DNA of 64,000 nt, from assembly GCF_037126465.1 (NCBI RefSeq), contig NW_026999348.1, positions 1,168,160 to 1,232,159 of the forward strand, given 5' to 3'. The position numbers and the translations under genes are program-made. Shown here one piece after another: positions 23,085-34,530 of the stretch. The notes below the pieces were generated by a model. That model saw only the letters and a list, made by a program, of their open reading frames with translations, did no database searches and was not told the origin of the DNA. Source of the stretch: Ornithodoros turicata (taxonomy: Eukaryota > Arthropoda > Arachnida > Ixodida > Argasidae). The stretch's first letter is position 1. Each line of letters opens with the position of its first letter.

Positions 23085-23530
23085 CCTATTGCACTCGACT
23101 TTCAGTACATTGTGCTGCTTGGGTCGTAAGTATCTATCTACGTCCTGCGGTACAGGCTCAGTGGACTTACCTCGAACGCTTATACAATCCACTGGGACCC
23201 TCAGCTCTCGTACTGGGTGACTTCAATGCTCATCATACGGCCTGGGGAAGCCGTAGAATGGACGGAATGGGAAGGAGATCGTTGGAAGCAATGGAGACTG
23301 CTCACGTATGCCTACTTAACAAGCGACAGCCGACATATATGCGATCACCAACGTCGCTCGATGTCCTGGATTTTTCATGCTGCTCAGCAGAAATAATTCG
23401 CTACATGTCGTGCGCCACAGATGTCGGCACCCGAGGTAGTCATCACTTTCCCATCTATATTTCGCACGAAAGACTGTCTGTGTCATCCCCTACTGGACTG
23501 ATCCCTTTCACGAACAGGACTCTTTCGTGC
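23085..23530 (+). pseudogene. LINE endonuclease-domain fragment
   Basis: The frame reads LVLGDFNAHHTAWGS (GDFN at 23216-23227), then RQPTYMRSPTSLDVLDFS and GSHHFPIYIS (from 23433). These are the last catalytic blocks of the APE-type endonuclease found at the N-terminus of LINE ORF2. The canonical S-D-H in the last block reads S-H-H here, so a catalytic aspartate is lost. No reverse transcriptase follows. The sequence passes into the CCTGAGG-motif array. It is a dead fragment. Confidence 0.75.
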
Positions 23531-23599
23531 CGGCCTCCGAATATCTGTGCACACCCCAGAGGCCTATGTCCCAAGAGGCATTCTTGCAACCCTATTGGA

Positions 23600-23945
23600 A
23601 AAACGTCTTCAGGTTACCTCAGAAATCCTGAGGTTACCCCAGGTCATCTTGAGGTTCTCTGAGGTTACATCAGAACTGCCTGTGGTTCTCCTGAGGTTAC
23701 CTCAAGAAATCCTGAGGCCCTACCTCAGGACCCCAGACCCGGCTGTGGGTCCTCAAGGTTAGCCCAAGGAATTCTGAGGTTGTGCCTCAGGACCTCAGAC
23801 CTAGCTTTCACTCTGTTGAGGTAACCTCAAACAATTCTGAGGTGCAACCTCAGAACCCCAGTCCTGACTGTGGTTCGTTTAAGGCCCCGCCTCAAGACCT
23901 CAGACGAGAGCGTAGCTTTCGTAAGATTACCTCAGCGCATCTTTT
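23600..23945. repeat. Irregular array of CCTGAGG/CCTCAGG motifs
   Basis: CTGAGG or CCTCAG recurs about every 10-30 bases on both strands for some 340 bases (for example GAGGTTACCTCAAGAAATCC, CCTGAGG, CCTCAGGAC). Spacing is irregular, so it is not a simple minisatellite. It resembles the subterminal motif regions of CACTA-type elements. Confidence 0.65.
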
Positions 23946-23949
23946 TTAT

Positions 23950-25299
23950 CGACATAGGGCCTGACACCTTCAAAGAACTTTCAGCTTTAGGAATGTCAGT
24001 GGCCATTTCTCAGGTGCCGTTTTCGTTAGAGAGGCTCGCAAGGTTTTTGGAGTAGAATTTAGTTTGGTGACTTAATTTAATCATGCTAACTTCATTAAAT
24101 TGATGACGTTAACTAACCGTACACCAAACCGTAATCCCAAAAGGTTGCATGAAATTTCGGGTCATCCACATAGGAAGGCATATATTCAACTATATCCGGT
24201 TATAAATTAAAGCTGTACTAGCACAGTTAACAGAGACACGTTGTACAGCAACACGAATGTTACACAGAAATCACAATGAAAGAATTGCGAAAAAGCTGGT
24301 CATTATACTTCATATTGCTAAAACCCGAGGCTATGCAGGGAACAACGAAAACAGAGGGGAAACTTCCGCGAGAGTCTGTTTTCGTAGCTCCTTATAGTCT
24401 CGGGGGTTTTGATAACATGTAAATAGAAATCGCCTTAGTCGTGTGAAATTTACACTACAGGTTTTTGCAATCATCTCAAACCTCAATAAGCACGATTTTT
24501 ATAGGATAAACGAAACATGTTCACGTGTCAATTTTTGTTAGACGCCATAAATGATACATAAAGTTGCAGAAAAAAAAAAAACAGGAGTTCTTTCGATACT
24601 TTCTGCTCCTATGAGCTTCAAACAGGTTGGTGACGCCATTACAGTGAAACGCTGAAACGCTGTGCAAAGAATCTACAAACATATTTGGTTTACGAAAAAC
24701 AACGCGGGAAACATGCATCATCGCTGTCGTTTTTACAGCCGCACCCAGTTTCTCCGCTCGAGCGAACCATCCCTCTTTCTCCCGTTTTCCTTGGTTTGAG
24801 AGGGGCCGTACAACAAGTTCCCCCTTTTATTGTTCTTGGAATCGCCTCCCCTCTGCTTAGAGCAGTTACACGCCGGCTTCCGCACCATGGTCTGCGTATG
24901 TATTTGCTTCGTCCTGTGTGCCGCTTTGATAAGGTGTCATGATGACGTGTGCATACGGGAAGTTTTTGACGACATTTGAGATGTTGCTTCTGTGGGCGAT
25001 GTGAAGAATTTCTATGAAGACAACTATGGGCACAGGTTTTAAATCGGAACACGGAATATACAGCGCACGCTATTTTCCGGAAAGATGGCGAGAAGACCCA
25101 TGTAAGCTTTTTTTCTGGATTGGGTACGTGAAGAGAAGTTTATCGTATATGGTTTTTGCTGTGCGTGCGTGTGTGTGTCTAGTCTCAAAGGAAATATTAT
25201 GCTTGAATATCTTGGGAAAGTGACACTTTAGTAGTAGATGTAACTTTGAAATTCTAATATTTGTGATCCCGTATTTTCCGATTCTCTGCGATGCAGTTC
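23950..25299. other. No gene recognised
   Basis: Only short open frames. One A-run (24570) and no clear repeat borders. Confidence 0.4.
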
Positions 25300-25309
25300 A
25301 GATAGATTG

Positions 25310-25775
25310 CATGTCGCGTGGTAGGCACTGAGGATGTCGCCAAGGCCAGCAGGAACGAAAGCGGACAGCAAACCCATCAAGGCATGATTCGGAATCGCAA
25401 CAAACGCGGGATAATGTGTGTGGTTACATATCTTGAGCGGTATACTATCGCCACCAAATTTCTGTCCTTCTCTTGCTTTTCATTCGACAACGCGCCTGAG
25501 GCTGCTGCTCACCAGACTGTTCATCCCTGATATATGTACTTATCTCTTAGATAGAAGGTTTATGAGCGTTTGGGATTGTGGAAACAAGATGAGCCGTGAA
25601 GTAACGCCCCCCTTCAGGGGTATAAAACTAGCACACAAATTGCACCTGTTTTTTCTTCGTATCAGATGAGTTAGTGTAGCGGCCAGGTGTGTACGTTACG
25701 GAGTAAAGGACTCAAGTTGTGTGTGCCATCCAGTCTAATGTTTAGTCTAATGTCCAGTCCATGTTTAATGGACAT
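25310..25775 (+). mobile_element. Putative 5' LTR of the Ty3/gypsy element
   Basis: Placed by context. A TATA-type box GGGTATAAAAC at 25619-25629 lies about 300 bases before gag. A CA-ending stretch is followed by TGGCGACGAGGAT at about 25788, a plausible tRNA primer-binding site. No second LTR was found for comparison because the 3' half of the element is missing, so the limits are guesses. Confidence 0.35.
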
Positions 25776-25912
25776 ACACTGCACCTATGGCGACGAGGAT
25801 GGTATTCGACACACCTGGCAACGTAAACGACTGCTCTGTCAATCATTCTTCAACCCATGGACACTAAAAGCGAAGACGATACAACAGAACGACAACAGGA
25901 AAAGTTTCCTTT

Positions 25913-26308
25913 ATGGCGTCAGGTACGTCAACGCTTGGCAGTATTGAAGCTTTTGACGAGTCAGTAGACGACTGGAAGAGCTATGAGCAACGTATTTCAA
26001 GCTGCTTCAAAGTAAACATAATTCCTCATGAATTAGAGGTGGATGCATTTATTACATTCATCGGTCCTCAGACTTATCAACTGCTTCAGGGCGTGGTGGC
26101 GCCAGATAGCCCAGCGTCGAAAACTTTAGAGGACTTAAAAATGTGCTTTACATACGCAGCTGTCACCACAGCCGCCCATGATAAGCAGAAAGAGCGAAAT
26201 TTCACGTTAGAAAACAGCCTGAGCATAAGACAATTTCGGGATTTGCTGCGGCATTGGAACACTTATCGCAAACGTGTAAATTTGGAAGTAATTTACAACA
26301 GGTGTTAG
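25913..26308 (+). pseudogene. Gypsy Gag N-terminal part
   Basis: 131 residues starting MASGTSTLGSIEAFDES, with the W-x-x-Y-x-x-R pattern (DDWKSYEQRISSCF) and LLQGVVAPDSPASKTLEDL seen in Mag/Gypsy capsid proteins. The frame breaks near 26305 and the capsid continues in another frame (LVDRLVTGMLRMDIQR) to a stop at about 26418. It would form the particle shell in an active element. Confidence 0.75.
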
Positions 26309-26519
26309 TAGACCGTCTCGTAACGGGAATGCTACGAATGGACATTCAACGATGTTTAATTGCAGAGGATGAATCGCTGACTTTCAAACGGGCGCTGGAA
26401 AAAACGCTTTCCCTCTAACAACCCAGCAAAAATGCTTCCGAATGCCACTGGGACACCACCCCCAAGCAAGACTTAAGAGGCTCCGTGATGATACGCAACG
26501 TAACGGAAGACAACGTCAA

Positions 26520-26640
26520 GCGGGTAGGTGTTATCGTTGTCGAGATGAAGGTCACAACAGTCACGATTGCAAGATTCGCAATGCTGCTTGTTTCAAGTGC
26601 GGCAAAAGGGGCCACATTCAAGTAGTATGCCAGTCTAGAC
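26520..26640 (+). pseudogene. Gypsy nucleocapsid, two CCHC zinc knuckles
   Basis: CYRCRDEGHNSHDC and CFKCGKRGHIQVVC fit C-x2-C-x4-H-x4-C exactly and sit in tandem. They are preceded by a basic stretch, as expected for an RNA-binding nucleocapsid. They are encoded in the frame running 26442-26756. Confidence 0.85.
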
Positions 26641-26771
26641 GGAAACAATCGCGTTCCTCAAAAGTGCCGTCATCCAAGCCGGTCCGAAATCTGAACGCCA
26701 TGGACTGTTCACCTGAACTGTTTCCCCATTTGCGCATTTTGAAGAATACGTCCTAGCCTTTTTTTTATATG

Positions 26772-27990
26772 ACTGTGGAGGGTCATGTCGTAAGGATGGA
26801 GATAGACACTGGCGCGGCTGTTTCAATCATTTCGGAAAGTCTTGTATCGCCAACTGTAGGATGGGACAACCGTTAGTTTGCCTACATCACGTTCAGTCAG
26901 CCTTTACAAGCAGCTGTTTCGTCACAGATTAAGGCGGCAACCGCATGGAGCACTTTTGCCAACTGAATGGCAGCAGAACTTGAAAGGAACGGTGACCTAC
27001 TAAGCGACCAATAGACGACGGACCGATGAGCCGGTTTCTGCCAAGAATAGGTATTTAGTCTGAGGAGAGGAAGTGACACCATCTGACGGAACCGTGTGCG
27101 CCAATGAAAACACGCTTCACAGGAAATGCCACAAGCACGTGACAGTCACCTGTGACCATGCCTGTGACCGCTTTTTTTTTTCTTTCGGGCCTTGCCCTCT
27201 ACGCCCTGCCTCCTAGAAGGGCACGCAGATAGCCCGTCGCGCGGACTTCGACGTAGATATATTAATATCGAGGTTTCAAGGAGGCCACCACTTTGGTACG
27301 TCAAACTTGTTCAGTATAAGGACATCAACTTGAAATATATCCTTTGGCAGGAGGTAGCAAGGTGTGTGCAAGGCGAAGGTGACTAAATGAAACATCAAAA
27401 TATTATTTGTGGCCCATGGCAAATCGGAAATGTGTGAGGAGATAACGGTAACAAAAATGCAGTCTGATATTACATTAGTGAGCTTTGCTAGAAACACTCA
27501 TAAGCCAACATTCTCTTCGTACGTATCTCAAAATTTCTTGTAAACACCTGATTTCTAGACGTTATTAGCACCGTACTTTTTCAAGAACCGCTAAAATATC
27601 ATTTATGTTACTAAACAATGCGTACAGCAGTTTACTACAGTAAGTATTGCCACATCGCGTGCAACAAGGGGTGGTAAACGCGAGGCCGACGCTTCACCAT
27701 GACAACCTGAACGTGGACATTCTGCTCCATGCGGTTGCATAGCTTCGATACCGTTCCGTTCACGCTGAGTTGGTCAGATTCAGTTGGCAAAAGTTGCTCC
27801 ATGCGGTTTTCGCCTTAGAAGCCACAGAGGTGACCCTGCGTACATATACTGAAGAACCCATAAAGCCTATAGGCGTGCTAAGTGTGAATGTTAAATACAA
27901 AGGGATGCAGTACACGTTACCGTTGTACGTACTGCCAAATTCGGGACCCTCTCTCATTGGCCGGGAATGGTTAAACTACGAAAATACTCC
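26772..27990 (+). pseudogene. Gypsy aspartic protease interrupted by an insertion
   Basis: 26772-26850 reads GHVVRMEIDTGAAVSIISE with the catalytic D-T-G-A. The C-terminal half (TEEPIKPIGVLSVNVKYKG, LPLYVLPNSGPSLIGREWL) appears only at 27855-27976. About 940 foreign bases separate them, so no working protease can be made. Confidence 0.75.
26877..27815. mobile_element. Insertion splitting the gypsy protease
   Basis: Inverted segments lie near its edges: 26928-26967 (GGCGGCAACCGCATGGAGCA, CTTTTGCCAACTGAAT) matches the inverse of 27780-27820. One arm may be gypsy sequence copied in inverse. The interior has a T-run at 27171 and no recognisable gene. Borders are approximate. Confidence 0.5.
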
Positions 27991-28108
27991 AAAAGCTGGG
28001 AGATGACATAACGAAAGAAAGAGAGGACTCCGACTTAACGTAACAAATAACAACTTTAAGCAGACGTTAAGTCGGAGTCCTCTCTTTCTTTCGTTATGGT
28101 TAAACTAC
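27967..28108. mobile_element. Foldback insertion in gypsy with 13-base direct repeats
   Basis: ATGGTTAAACTAC occurs at 27967-27979 and 28096-28108. Between them lie 27 unpaired bases and then a hairpin with perfect 34-base arms (28007-28040 and 28065-28098). Removing 27980-28108 restores a contiguous gypsy frame, which shows this is a real insertion. An inverted repeat with a one-sided extension resembles Penelope-like insertions. Confidence 0.75.
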
Positions 28109-28199
28109 ATTAAGCTAGACTGGAACTCCCTACAACACCTGGAATCATCAGGGTCAGAGACTGCAACGCAGTGTTCCCCAACCGTGAACAATTTGTGTT

Positions 28200-28830
28200 C
28201 GAAGTGCACAGAGTTCTTTAGGGATGAACTTGGATGCATTAAAGGGGAGAAGGTGAAGTTATGTTTGAAGGAAGGAGCGGAACCGCGGGTCCTGAAACCA
28301 AGACCGGTACCTTTTGCTTTGCGACAAAAGGTAGAAAACGAATTAAACTGTGGAGGAGATGGGAGTTATTACCCCAGTTACAACGTCTGAGTTTGCTACG
28401 CCTGTAGTACACGTTGTAAAGAAGAATGGGCAAGTGCGACTGTACGGCGATTACAACGTGACGATAAATCCGCTTATTCAAAGTGTCCAATATCCTCTTC
28501 CGCGAATTGATGAACTGTTAGCGAGCTTGGCAGGAGGTGTAAAGTATTCCCGTATCGATCTCAGTCGGGCGTACCAGCAGATTCAAGTGGATGAAGGTTC
28601 CCGCGAGTACTTAACAATCAACATGTTACTTGGATTGTATAAAGTGAATACATTTCGTTTGGGATCATTACAGCGCCGCAGTTTTTCAGGAGGTGATGAA
28701 TACGATGCTTCAGGGGTTACACGGAGTAATCTGTTACTTGGACGATATTCTTGTCACGGGAAATAGTGAGCGTGAACATTTGGAAAACCTGGAAGCTGTC
28801 CTAGAGAGACTTACAGAACGAGGAGTGCGT
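28200..28830 (+). pseudogene. Gypsy reverse transcriptase, first part
   Basis: Blocks seen: ELGCIKGEKVKLCLKEGAEP, LPRIDELLASLAGGVKYSRIDLSRAYQQI (catalytic block A with S-R-I-D-L), then QEVMNTMLQGLHGV and the catalytic YLDD at 28735-28746 in a different frame. At least two frameshifts (about 28345 and 28670) separate the blocks. The fingers-to-palm order is normal for Ty3/gypsy. Confidence 0.85.
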
Positions 28831-28995
28831 ATCCATAACTTAAAAAGCCGAGACTAGGGGACAAAAAAAAAAAAAACGACAAACACAGAGGTGTTTTGTG
28901 TTTGTCGTTCTTTTTTTTTTGTCCCCTAGTCCCGGGTTTTTAAGTTATGGATCTATACCACCAGCTCGCTTGCTCTATCCTCTCGACGAGTGCGT
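28831..28995 (+). mobile_element. Penelope-like 3' end foldback inserted in gypsy
   Basis: An 8-base duplication GAGTGCGT (28823-28830 and 28988-28995) flanks it. Arms ATCCATAACTTAAAAAGCCG..GACTAGGGGAC and the inverse meet around A- and T-runs. The right side has a 35-base unpaired extension (CACCAGCTCGCTTGC). The right portion CCTAGTCCCGGGTTTTTAA..CTCGCTTGC is the same sequence that ends the Penelope fragment at about 49150-49195, which identifies the family. Confidence 0.75.
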
Positions 28996-29640
28996 GTGCG
29001 TCCCGAGAAGAGCGGGTTTTTCAAAACGTCGCTGGAATTTCTAGGCTACGCAACTGACGCAACGGTCATCCGACCTTCGAAAGAAAAAGTGAAAGCCGTA
29101 CTGTCAGCCTCACGCCCCACGGACAAGAGACAGCTGAAGTCTTTTCTCGGCTTGATCAGCTATTATGGGAAATTCCTACCTCGGCTGTCGACAGTACTAC
29201 ACCCTCTGCATCGGCCACTTCAAGAGAAGGTATCATAGTTGTGCAATGCGGAGTGTCCAATTGCTTACAGGCAAATAAAAGATTTACTTGCGTCATCGGC
29301 AGTGTTGATGCACTATTATCCTGAGAAACCCCTTCAGCTAAGTTGTGATGTATCCCCGTACGGACTTGGGGTGGTGCTGTCCCACGTGTATAGTGATGGC
29401 ACTACTAGACCGGTAGCATACGCATCCAGAACGTTGTCAAATCCAGAGAAAAATTAGAGCCAACTGGAGAAGGACGCGCTTTCTCTCGTTTTCGGAGTCA
29501 AGAAATTTCATTTTTATTTATATGGGAAGAAGTTTGTACTTGTGACTGATCACAAGCCGCTGCAATGTATTTTCGGTTCAAAGTCTGGAATTCCAACGAT
29601 CGCCCTCGGCTCGGATACAACGTTAGGCTATTACTCTCTC
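28990..29640 (+). pseudogene. Gypsy reverse transcriptase thumb and RNase H
   Basis: 28990-29237 reads KSGFFKTSLEFLGY and then KSFLGLISYYGKFLPRLS (reverse-transcriptase end). 29239-29580 reads LQLSCDVSPYGLGVVLSH, PVAYASRTLS and, after a TAG at 29455, FVLVTDHKPL. These are the RNase H blocks, with the first acidic residue of D-A-S replaced by D-V-S. Two stops and frame changes disable it. Confidence 0.8.
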
Positions 29641-29742
29641 CGCATACGACTACGATATCGAATACTGGTAATACATCACAAGAAAACGCGGCGTCAGATT
29701 ATTTATCAAGGCTGCCCCTATGAGGAAACGTAAGCAACAACC

Positions 29743-30190
29743 GTGGCGATGTTCAGTCATTTTTTTTTCGTTTGGCTAGATGCCTTGCCCGTCACCAGCA
29801 AAGCGTTAGCCCGAGAATCGGAGAAGGATCCTATCTTATCACAAGTTGTGGAATATACCTTGGCGGGTTGGCCGTCGGAGGTCAAACAGAACAATTTGAA
29901 GCCTTTCTTTCAACGGCATAACCAACTCTCAGTGCAACAAAGATGTGTAATGTGGGGACTGCCAGTAGTTGTGCCACCAAAACTCAGGGACAAGGTCCTT
30001 GACGAACTGCACACCAGCCACCCTGGAGTGGTACGGATGAAGGAGTTAGCACGTAGCTACGTTTCGCGGCCACGCGTAGACTTGGACGTAGAACGCAAGA
30101 CAAAGCACTGCGACGAATGTCTGCGCCACCGGAATGAACCTGTGGGGGCACCTGCACATCCATGGGAGGGGCCCACCAAACCATGGCGAC
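29743..30190 (+). pseudogene. Gypsy integrase N-terminal zinc (HHCC) region, truncated
   Basis: The frame contains LDELHTSHPGVVRMKELAR, then DVERKTKHCDECLRHRNEP, the H-x3-H..C-x2-C zinc domain. It runs to HPWEGPTKPWRR, immediately before the catalytic core would start. At 30190 the sequence changes to an unrelated TATTTATTTATTTATA repeat end. The remaining residues of the 234-residue frame belong to the inserted element. Confidence 0.8.
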
Positions 30191-31142
30191 GTATTTATTT
30201 ATTTATATTTTATCTGTACAAAATCGTTCCAAGTGCCGCTCTGTTACTGCAGATTACAACAAATGCAGGTCCACTTCTCAGCTGCGCTCTCTTAGCCCCT
30301 GCCGACGCAACAGCAGCACTAGGTAAATGTATACAACTTCCAAGCGAATTAAGACGCGCGACTGCAATTCTAAACGGAGGTAAGTGCGTCTCATGCCTCT
30401 GTTTCACTAATACAAACATACTATTCGCGTTCAACGCTTTTATTTAACAGGTGTTGTAACAAATGATGCCATGGCATAAACCGGCGGTCTGGCGTGTAAT
30501 GTACACCCATACTGCCGAGTTCGACTAGTTCGTGTGACGTGTTCGGAATAACTAAGTGTATCACCTGTTCCATCTCAACACCGAAGAAGGTAAATAAGAA
30601 GAAATATCGTTGTTCCGACAATTATAAGTAATCTTTAGTTGTGCTTAATCTTTCCTATTATTGTTTACTTGTGTTTTTACGCAGAACTCTGATGCTCCAT
30701 TTTTAACTGGGGCAAGGAAACTACAAAACACATGAAAATTGTATTAAAACTGAGGGCATTGCTAATTTTTTCTGATCTCATATTTTCAGGCATGGAGAGA
30801 AGAATTGCAGAAGGCAGCCAAGATATTTCACTAAAGGCACAGGGGCAGAAAGATTGAAAGGTGGAGGTTTGATCAGGTGCTTTTACAGAGAGGACACATC
30901 AAAGGAAAGGTTCCATAAAATCACAAGGTTCTGTCAGGCGTGGGTACACCTACCTTCCTGATGTGTCTGCAAAGTTCCAAACTGGCAAGGTCTCATTGGT
31001 CTTCCAAGCTTCCTACTATGCATGTGACTTCGGGCTGTGCCACACCAATGATGCAAGAGGTGGCAAGATGCAAGATGCAACAGAGGTGGCCCGTGCAGGC
31101 TCATGTAAAACACTATGTTGTACTAAAATGTATATATATATA

Positions 31143-31955
31143 TACAGGGTGTCCCACCGAAAAAGGGCCAGGGGCTAATGAAAAAACAGAGTGATCTACA
31201 CAAATGGAACCAACTGTACGTGCTTGGCTGTTGTGTGGTCTATCCAAAAATATATTTTTCATCGCCCCTTGTCAAATAATTAGCGGTAATTAATTTTCCA
31301 ACTTTTTAATTATCGGTTTTAGCTCTCAGATGTCAATGAGGAAGTTGTAGTACATGTCGAAAAAGACGCAACTGAAGTGGTTCGAGGTTGCTATGGCTTG
31401 TGGTTTAGGTTTTTCCCGGGTTTAAAAATTGGTTTCTGAAGCCGCGCGCACCACAGAGCGCTTCCCGTAATTCGGCGCCCGCGTGTGACGATTGCAGTGC
31501 ACTCTGATAGGTGTGCCGTGAAACAGGTGAAATATCTTCCTCTTGTGTGAAGTGGCCCAAGGATGGTCTCCAAGTGCTAATATCAAAGTCAATGTACGCC
31601 AGAGGGCGCTGAAATCGTCGCGCGCGGGTGCCGGATTGCCGGACTTTTAAGCTAGGGAAAAAACGAAACCACAAGCCATAGCGACCTCGAACCACTTCAG
31701 TTGTGTCTCTTTCGTCTACCACATCTACTACATCTACTACTCTACTACATCTACTACAACCGCCTCATTGACATCTGAGAGCTAAAACCTATTATTAAAA
31801 AGTTGGAAAATTAATTACCGCTAATTAATTGACAAGGGGCGATGAAAAAAATTTGGATAGACCACACAACTGCGAAACACGTACAGTTGGTTGCATTTGT
31901 GTAAAGCACTCCGTTTTTTTTAGCCCCTGGCCCTCTTTCGGTGGGACACCCTGTA
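31143..31955. mobile_element. TA-flanked MITE, mariner-like ends CAGGGTGTCCC
   Basis: CAGGGTGTCCCACCGAAAA at 31145 and the inverse ending 31953 bound about 280-base inverted arms (to about 31430 and from about 31655). TA lies on both sides within TATATATA runs. No transposase. Such CAGGGTGTCCC elements are common in arthropods. Confidence 0.8.
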
Positions 31956-32984
31956 TATATATTTTACCTTCAAGAAACTATTTGTTTATGTAAGGGAAAC
32001 TATGCGACTGTGTAGCACTCAGCTTTCTATGCAGCTCAGTGTTCGAGGTGTGCTGCATAGCATACTGCAAATAATTTAATTCACTTCACTACAAGGCAGT
32101 ATTGGTACACCACCATGAGGTACTATAATATATGTTACAGTGAGAGGAAAGACGAGCAGTATTGCCCTGTTGGTCAGTTCTAGCAGAGCCCAAACAAGCA
32201 GTCCAGTGTTTTCCCTCACACACACAGGCAAGAAGGATGATCCTACTCTTTCAGTGAGGAAATACCGACTTGTTGAGGATTTCTTGCTAGTTCTCATGAC
32301 ATGCATGCAAAAACAGCTGTTAAGGCATTTGGGCACCAAGAAAAGATTGCATAGATTTTACACATGGCAGCTGGGTCATTCTATGAGATAGTTGTGTACT
32401 GCCACTGAGTACATTTCGGTAAAAAGCATCTGTTGCAGCTGAAGGAAACAATATCATCAGTCACGGGCACCATCACGGGGGCAGGCATGGGAATTCAGAA
32501 GATCATACTGTGCGTGAAAATAACTGGCACAATCACTAATGTTTGGATGTTCGTGTGCCTTGCCTCAGCAACTGAGTTCCAGTATATGCTTGATTGCATT
32601 CATTTAGCATTTGTGACATGAGAGGCAAAAGTCCTGGAGATACTGCAAATCAATATTGTAGATCTACTCAGTGTACGCCAATTAAGTCACACAACTTGGT
32701 TGATTCATTTTATCAAGCCTTGTTTCACACCTCAAGGAAATGTAGCTCTTCAGTAACCTCAGTGAGCCAAAAATGCAGTTCAGGTCCAGTTTTGGATATT
32801 TTTACTGGTCTTTTTGATCGTTAACGATACATCGTTCAAAACACAACATAAATTCCAGTTGGACACCATATCAATGAGCCTGTTGCCTCGCACTTCATCG
32901 GAGTGGCCCTCTGTTGGCTAGCAGGAAGATATTGAACAACTGGCTGTTCCATGAACCTCTCAGTGTGTGTGCCTGCTTCTGTTT

Positions 32985-34530
32985 GCTGCTATGGTGTTGC
33001 TCCAATGAAGAAATCCGGCACCCTGGTGTTTCGTGAACTTTCGTCTCAAACTGTACAAATTGATGCAGCTTTGCAACCAGGTTCTAAGATCCTGCCAAGC
33101 AGCAGGAAGTACACCCAGCCGGAGTATTTCTGTTGAATTCGTGTTTAAAGACCTTCACTCCTACATCACTTACTCATGAATGCAGCATTGTCATGTGACA
33201 ACATATGACAGTCCATTAATGCTTTGAACACGAATTGATCTTTATGCCTCTGGTTCGGCATGAAACAATGAATCATTGAGTGATCATACCATTTTCGAAA
33301 TTGCGAAACATCAAAAACAGTTTATTAACATGGCTCATGTCTTGTGCAATCTCCAACTGATACGAGAGTATTACCAGGCTTGTATCTATGAATCGGTCTT
33401 AACAATAACCCCGTTTTCACGATATCGCAAAAATCCCTCAAACTTGCTGACAATGTTCTTAGGCTGGGGCCACATGAACTCTCTCGGGTATGATCCGTAT
33501 GGTTTCTAGGCATTGTGCTCCATGAAAATATCGGGTGACAACATCATATTCACTTTGTTAAAAGGAGAACTACGTCTGTCTTCACACTTGCTAAGCTCAG
33601 ATGCTGTTATGTGTGCTGTCGTTTATCCAGAATCATAAGCACGGACGGGTGCTGGAAAAAATGAGGGGGGGGTCACTATTGAGAGGGGGTCACTATTACG
33701 TCATTACGGCTTTACATATCACTATCGACATGTGTCTAACGTTGCAATCGCAAGGGCAACTCCTGTAGGGGTTGCACTCACATATCACATCACTTATGGC
33801 CTCACATATACCTTCAACCCCTTCTCCTCAATCAGAAGCGGGCACTGCAGATTACTCTTTTTTTTAGATCCTGATGAGTGTCTCATTTGCTTTTCCCCTT
33901 TACCACACCCTCAATGTACACCAGCTTGTGAAGTATAAAGTACCAGCATGTTATGTAGCAGCTATTTTACACACCTTCTAGTCAACTTGAAGATGAGGAT
34001 ATGCACACAAACGAGCTGTAGCAGGACGAGGAAGTTTAGATTATGTGGCGAACCTATGAGTTTGTTATTGCCTTGAATGAGCAATCATTGCACAGAGGTA
34101 AGACTTATTTATGTTGACTACTGCCTTCAAAGTTGAACTAGACATTTCTTCATGCCCTGCATTGGTCTCTGTATCCCGGAGGTCACTCAAATGACTTTAC
34201 GCCCTTTTGCAAGAGCAGCCTTTTGGGAACAAATAGGCCACAAAATCTCAATTCGAACTCTGACCCTACCGGGCAGTGTTTGTTTGCTGTTGGGGTTGTA
34301 CAATGTACAGCTTGGGACAAAAGTTCACAGAACACCATGGTGTCACACTTCTCTATTGGAGTCACATCCTAGCATCAAACAAGCGCGGACACTTACACTG
34401 AAAGGTAGATAGTCACAAGTTACTTATTCGATCTTTTGCTAGTAGTTGGCAGGGGACTGCTCCGATGAAGAATAGCACCAGTGCCGTGAACTTTTGTCTC
34501 AGGCTGTAGATGAGGTGGAGTTGTAGTCAA
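32985..34530. repeat. Three copies of an 80-base unit
   Basis: The unit (CTCCAATGAAGAA, CACC.TGGTGTT, GTGAACTTTTGTC, then CTGTACA) is at about 32997-33065 (+), 34290-34372 (-) and 34448-34520 (+). The copies are diverged. They may mark ends of further small elements. Confidence 0.5.

Larger units (their letters stand above)
25913..30190 (+). mobile_element. Degraded Ty3/gypsy (Mag-like) retrotransposon, 3' end missing
   Basis: Domains run in normal order: Gag, two zinc knuckles, aspartic protease, reverse transcriptase, RNase H, then the integrase H2C2 region. The chain is broken by frameshifts and stops (among others near 26305, 26418, 28670, 29237 and 29455). It carries three insertions (about 26877-27815, 27980-28108 and 28831-28995). 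The integrase is cut at about 30190 by an inverted-repeat element. Neither the integrase core nor a 3' LTR was found. The element is inactive. Confidence 0.85.

Noticed and set aside
23600..23945. CRISPR-like or minisatellite array
   Set aside because: Motif spacing is irregular and no constant repeat unit exists. The genome is eukaryotic.
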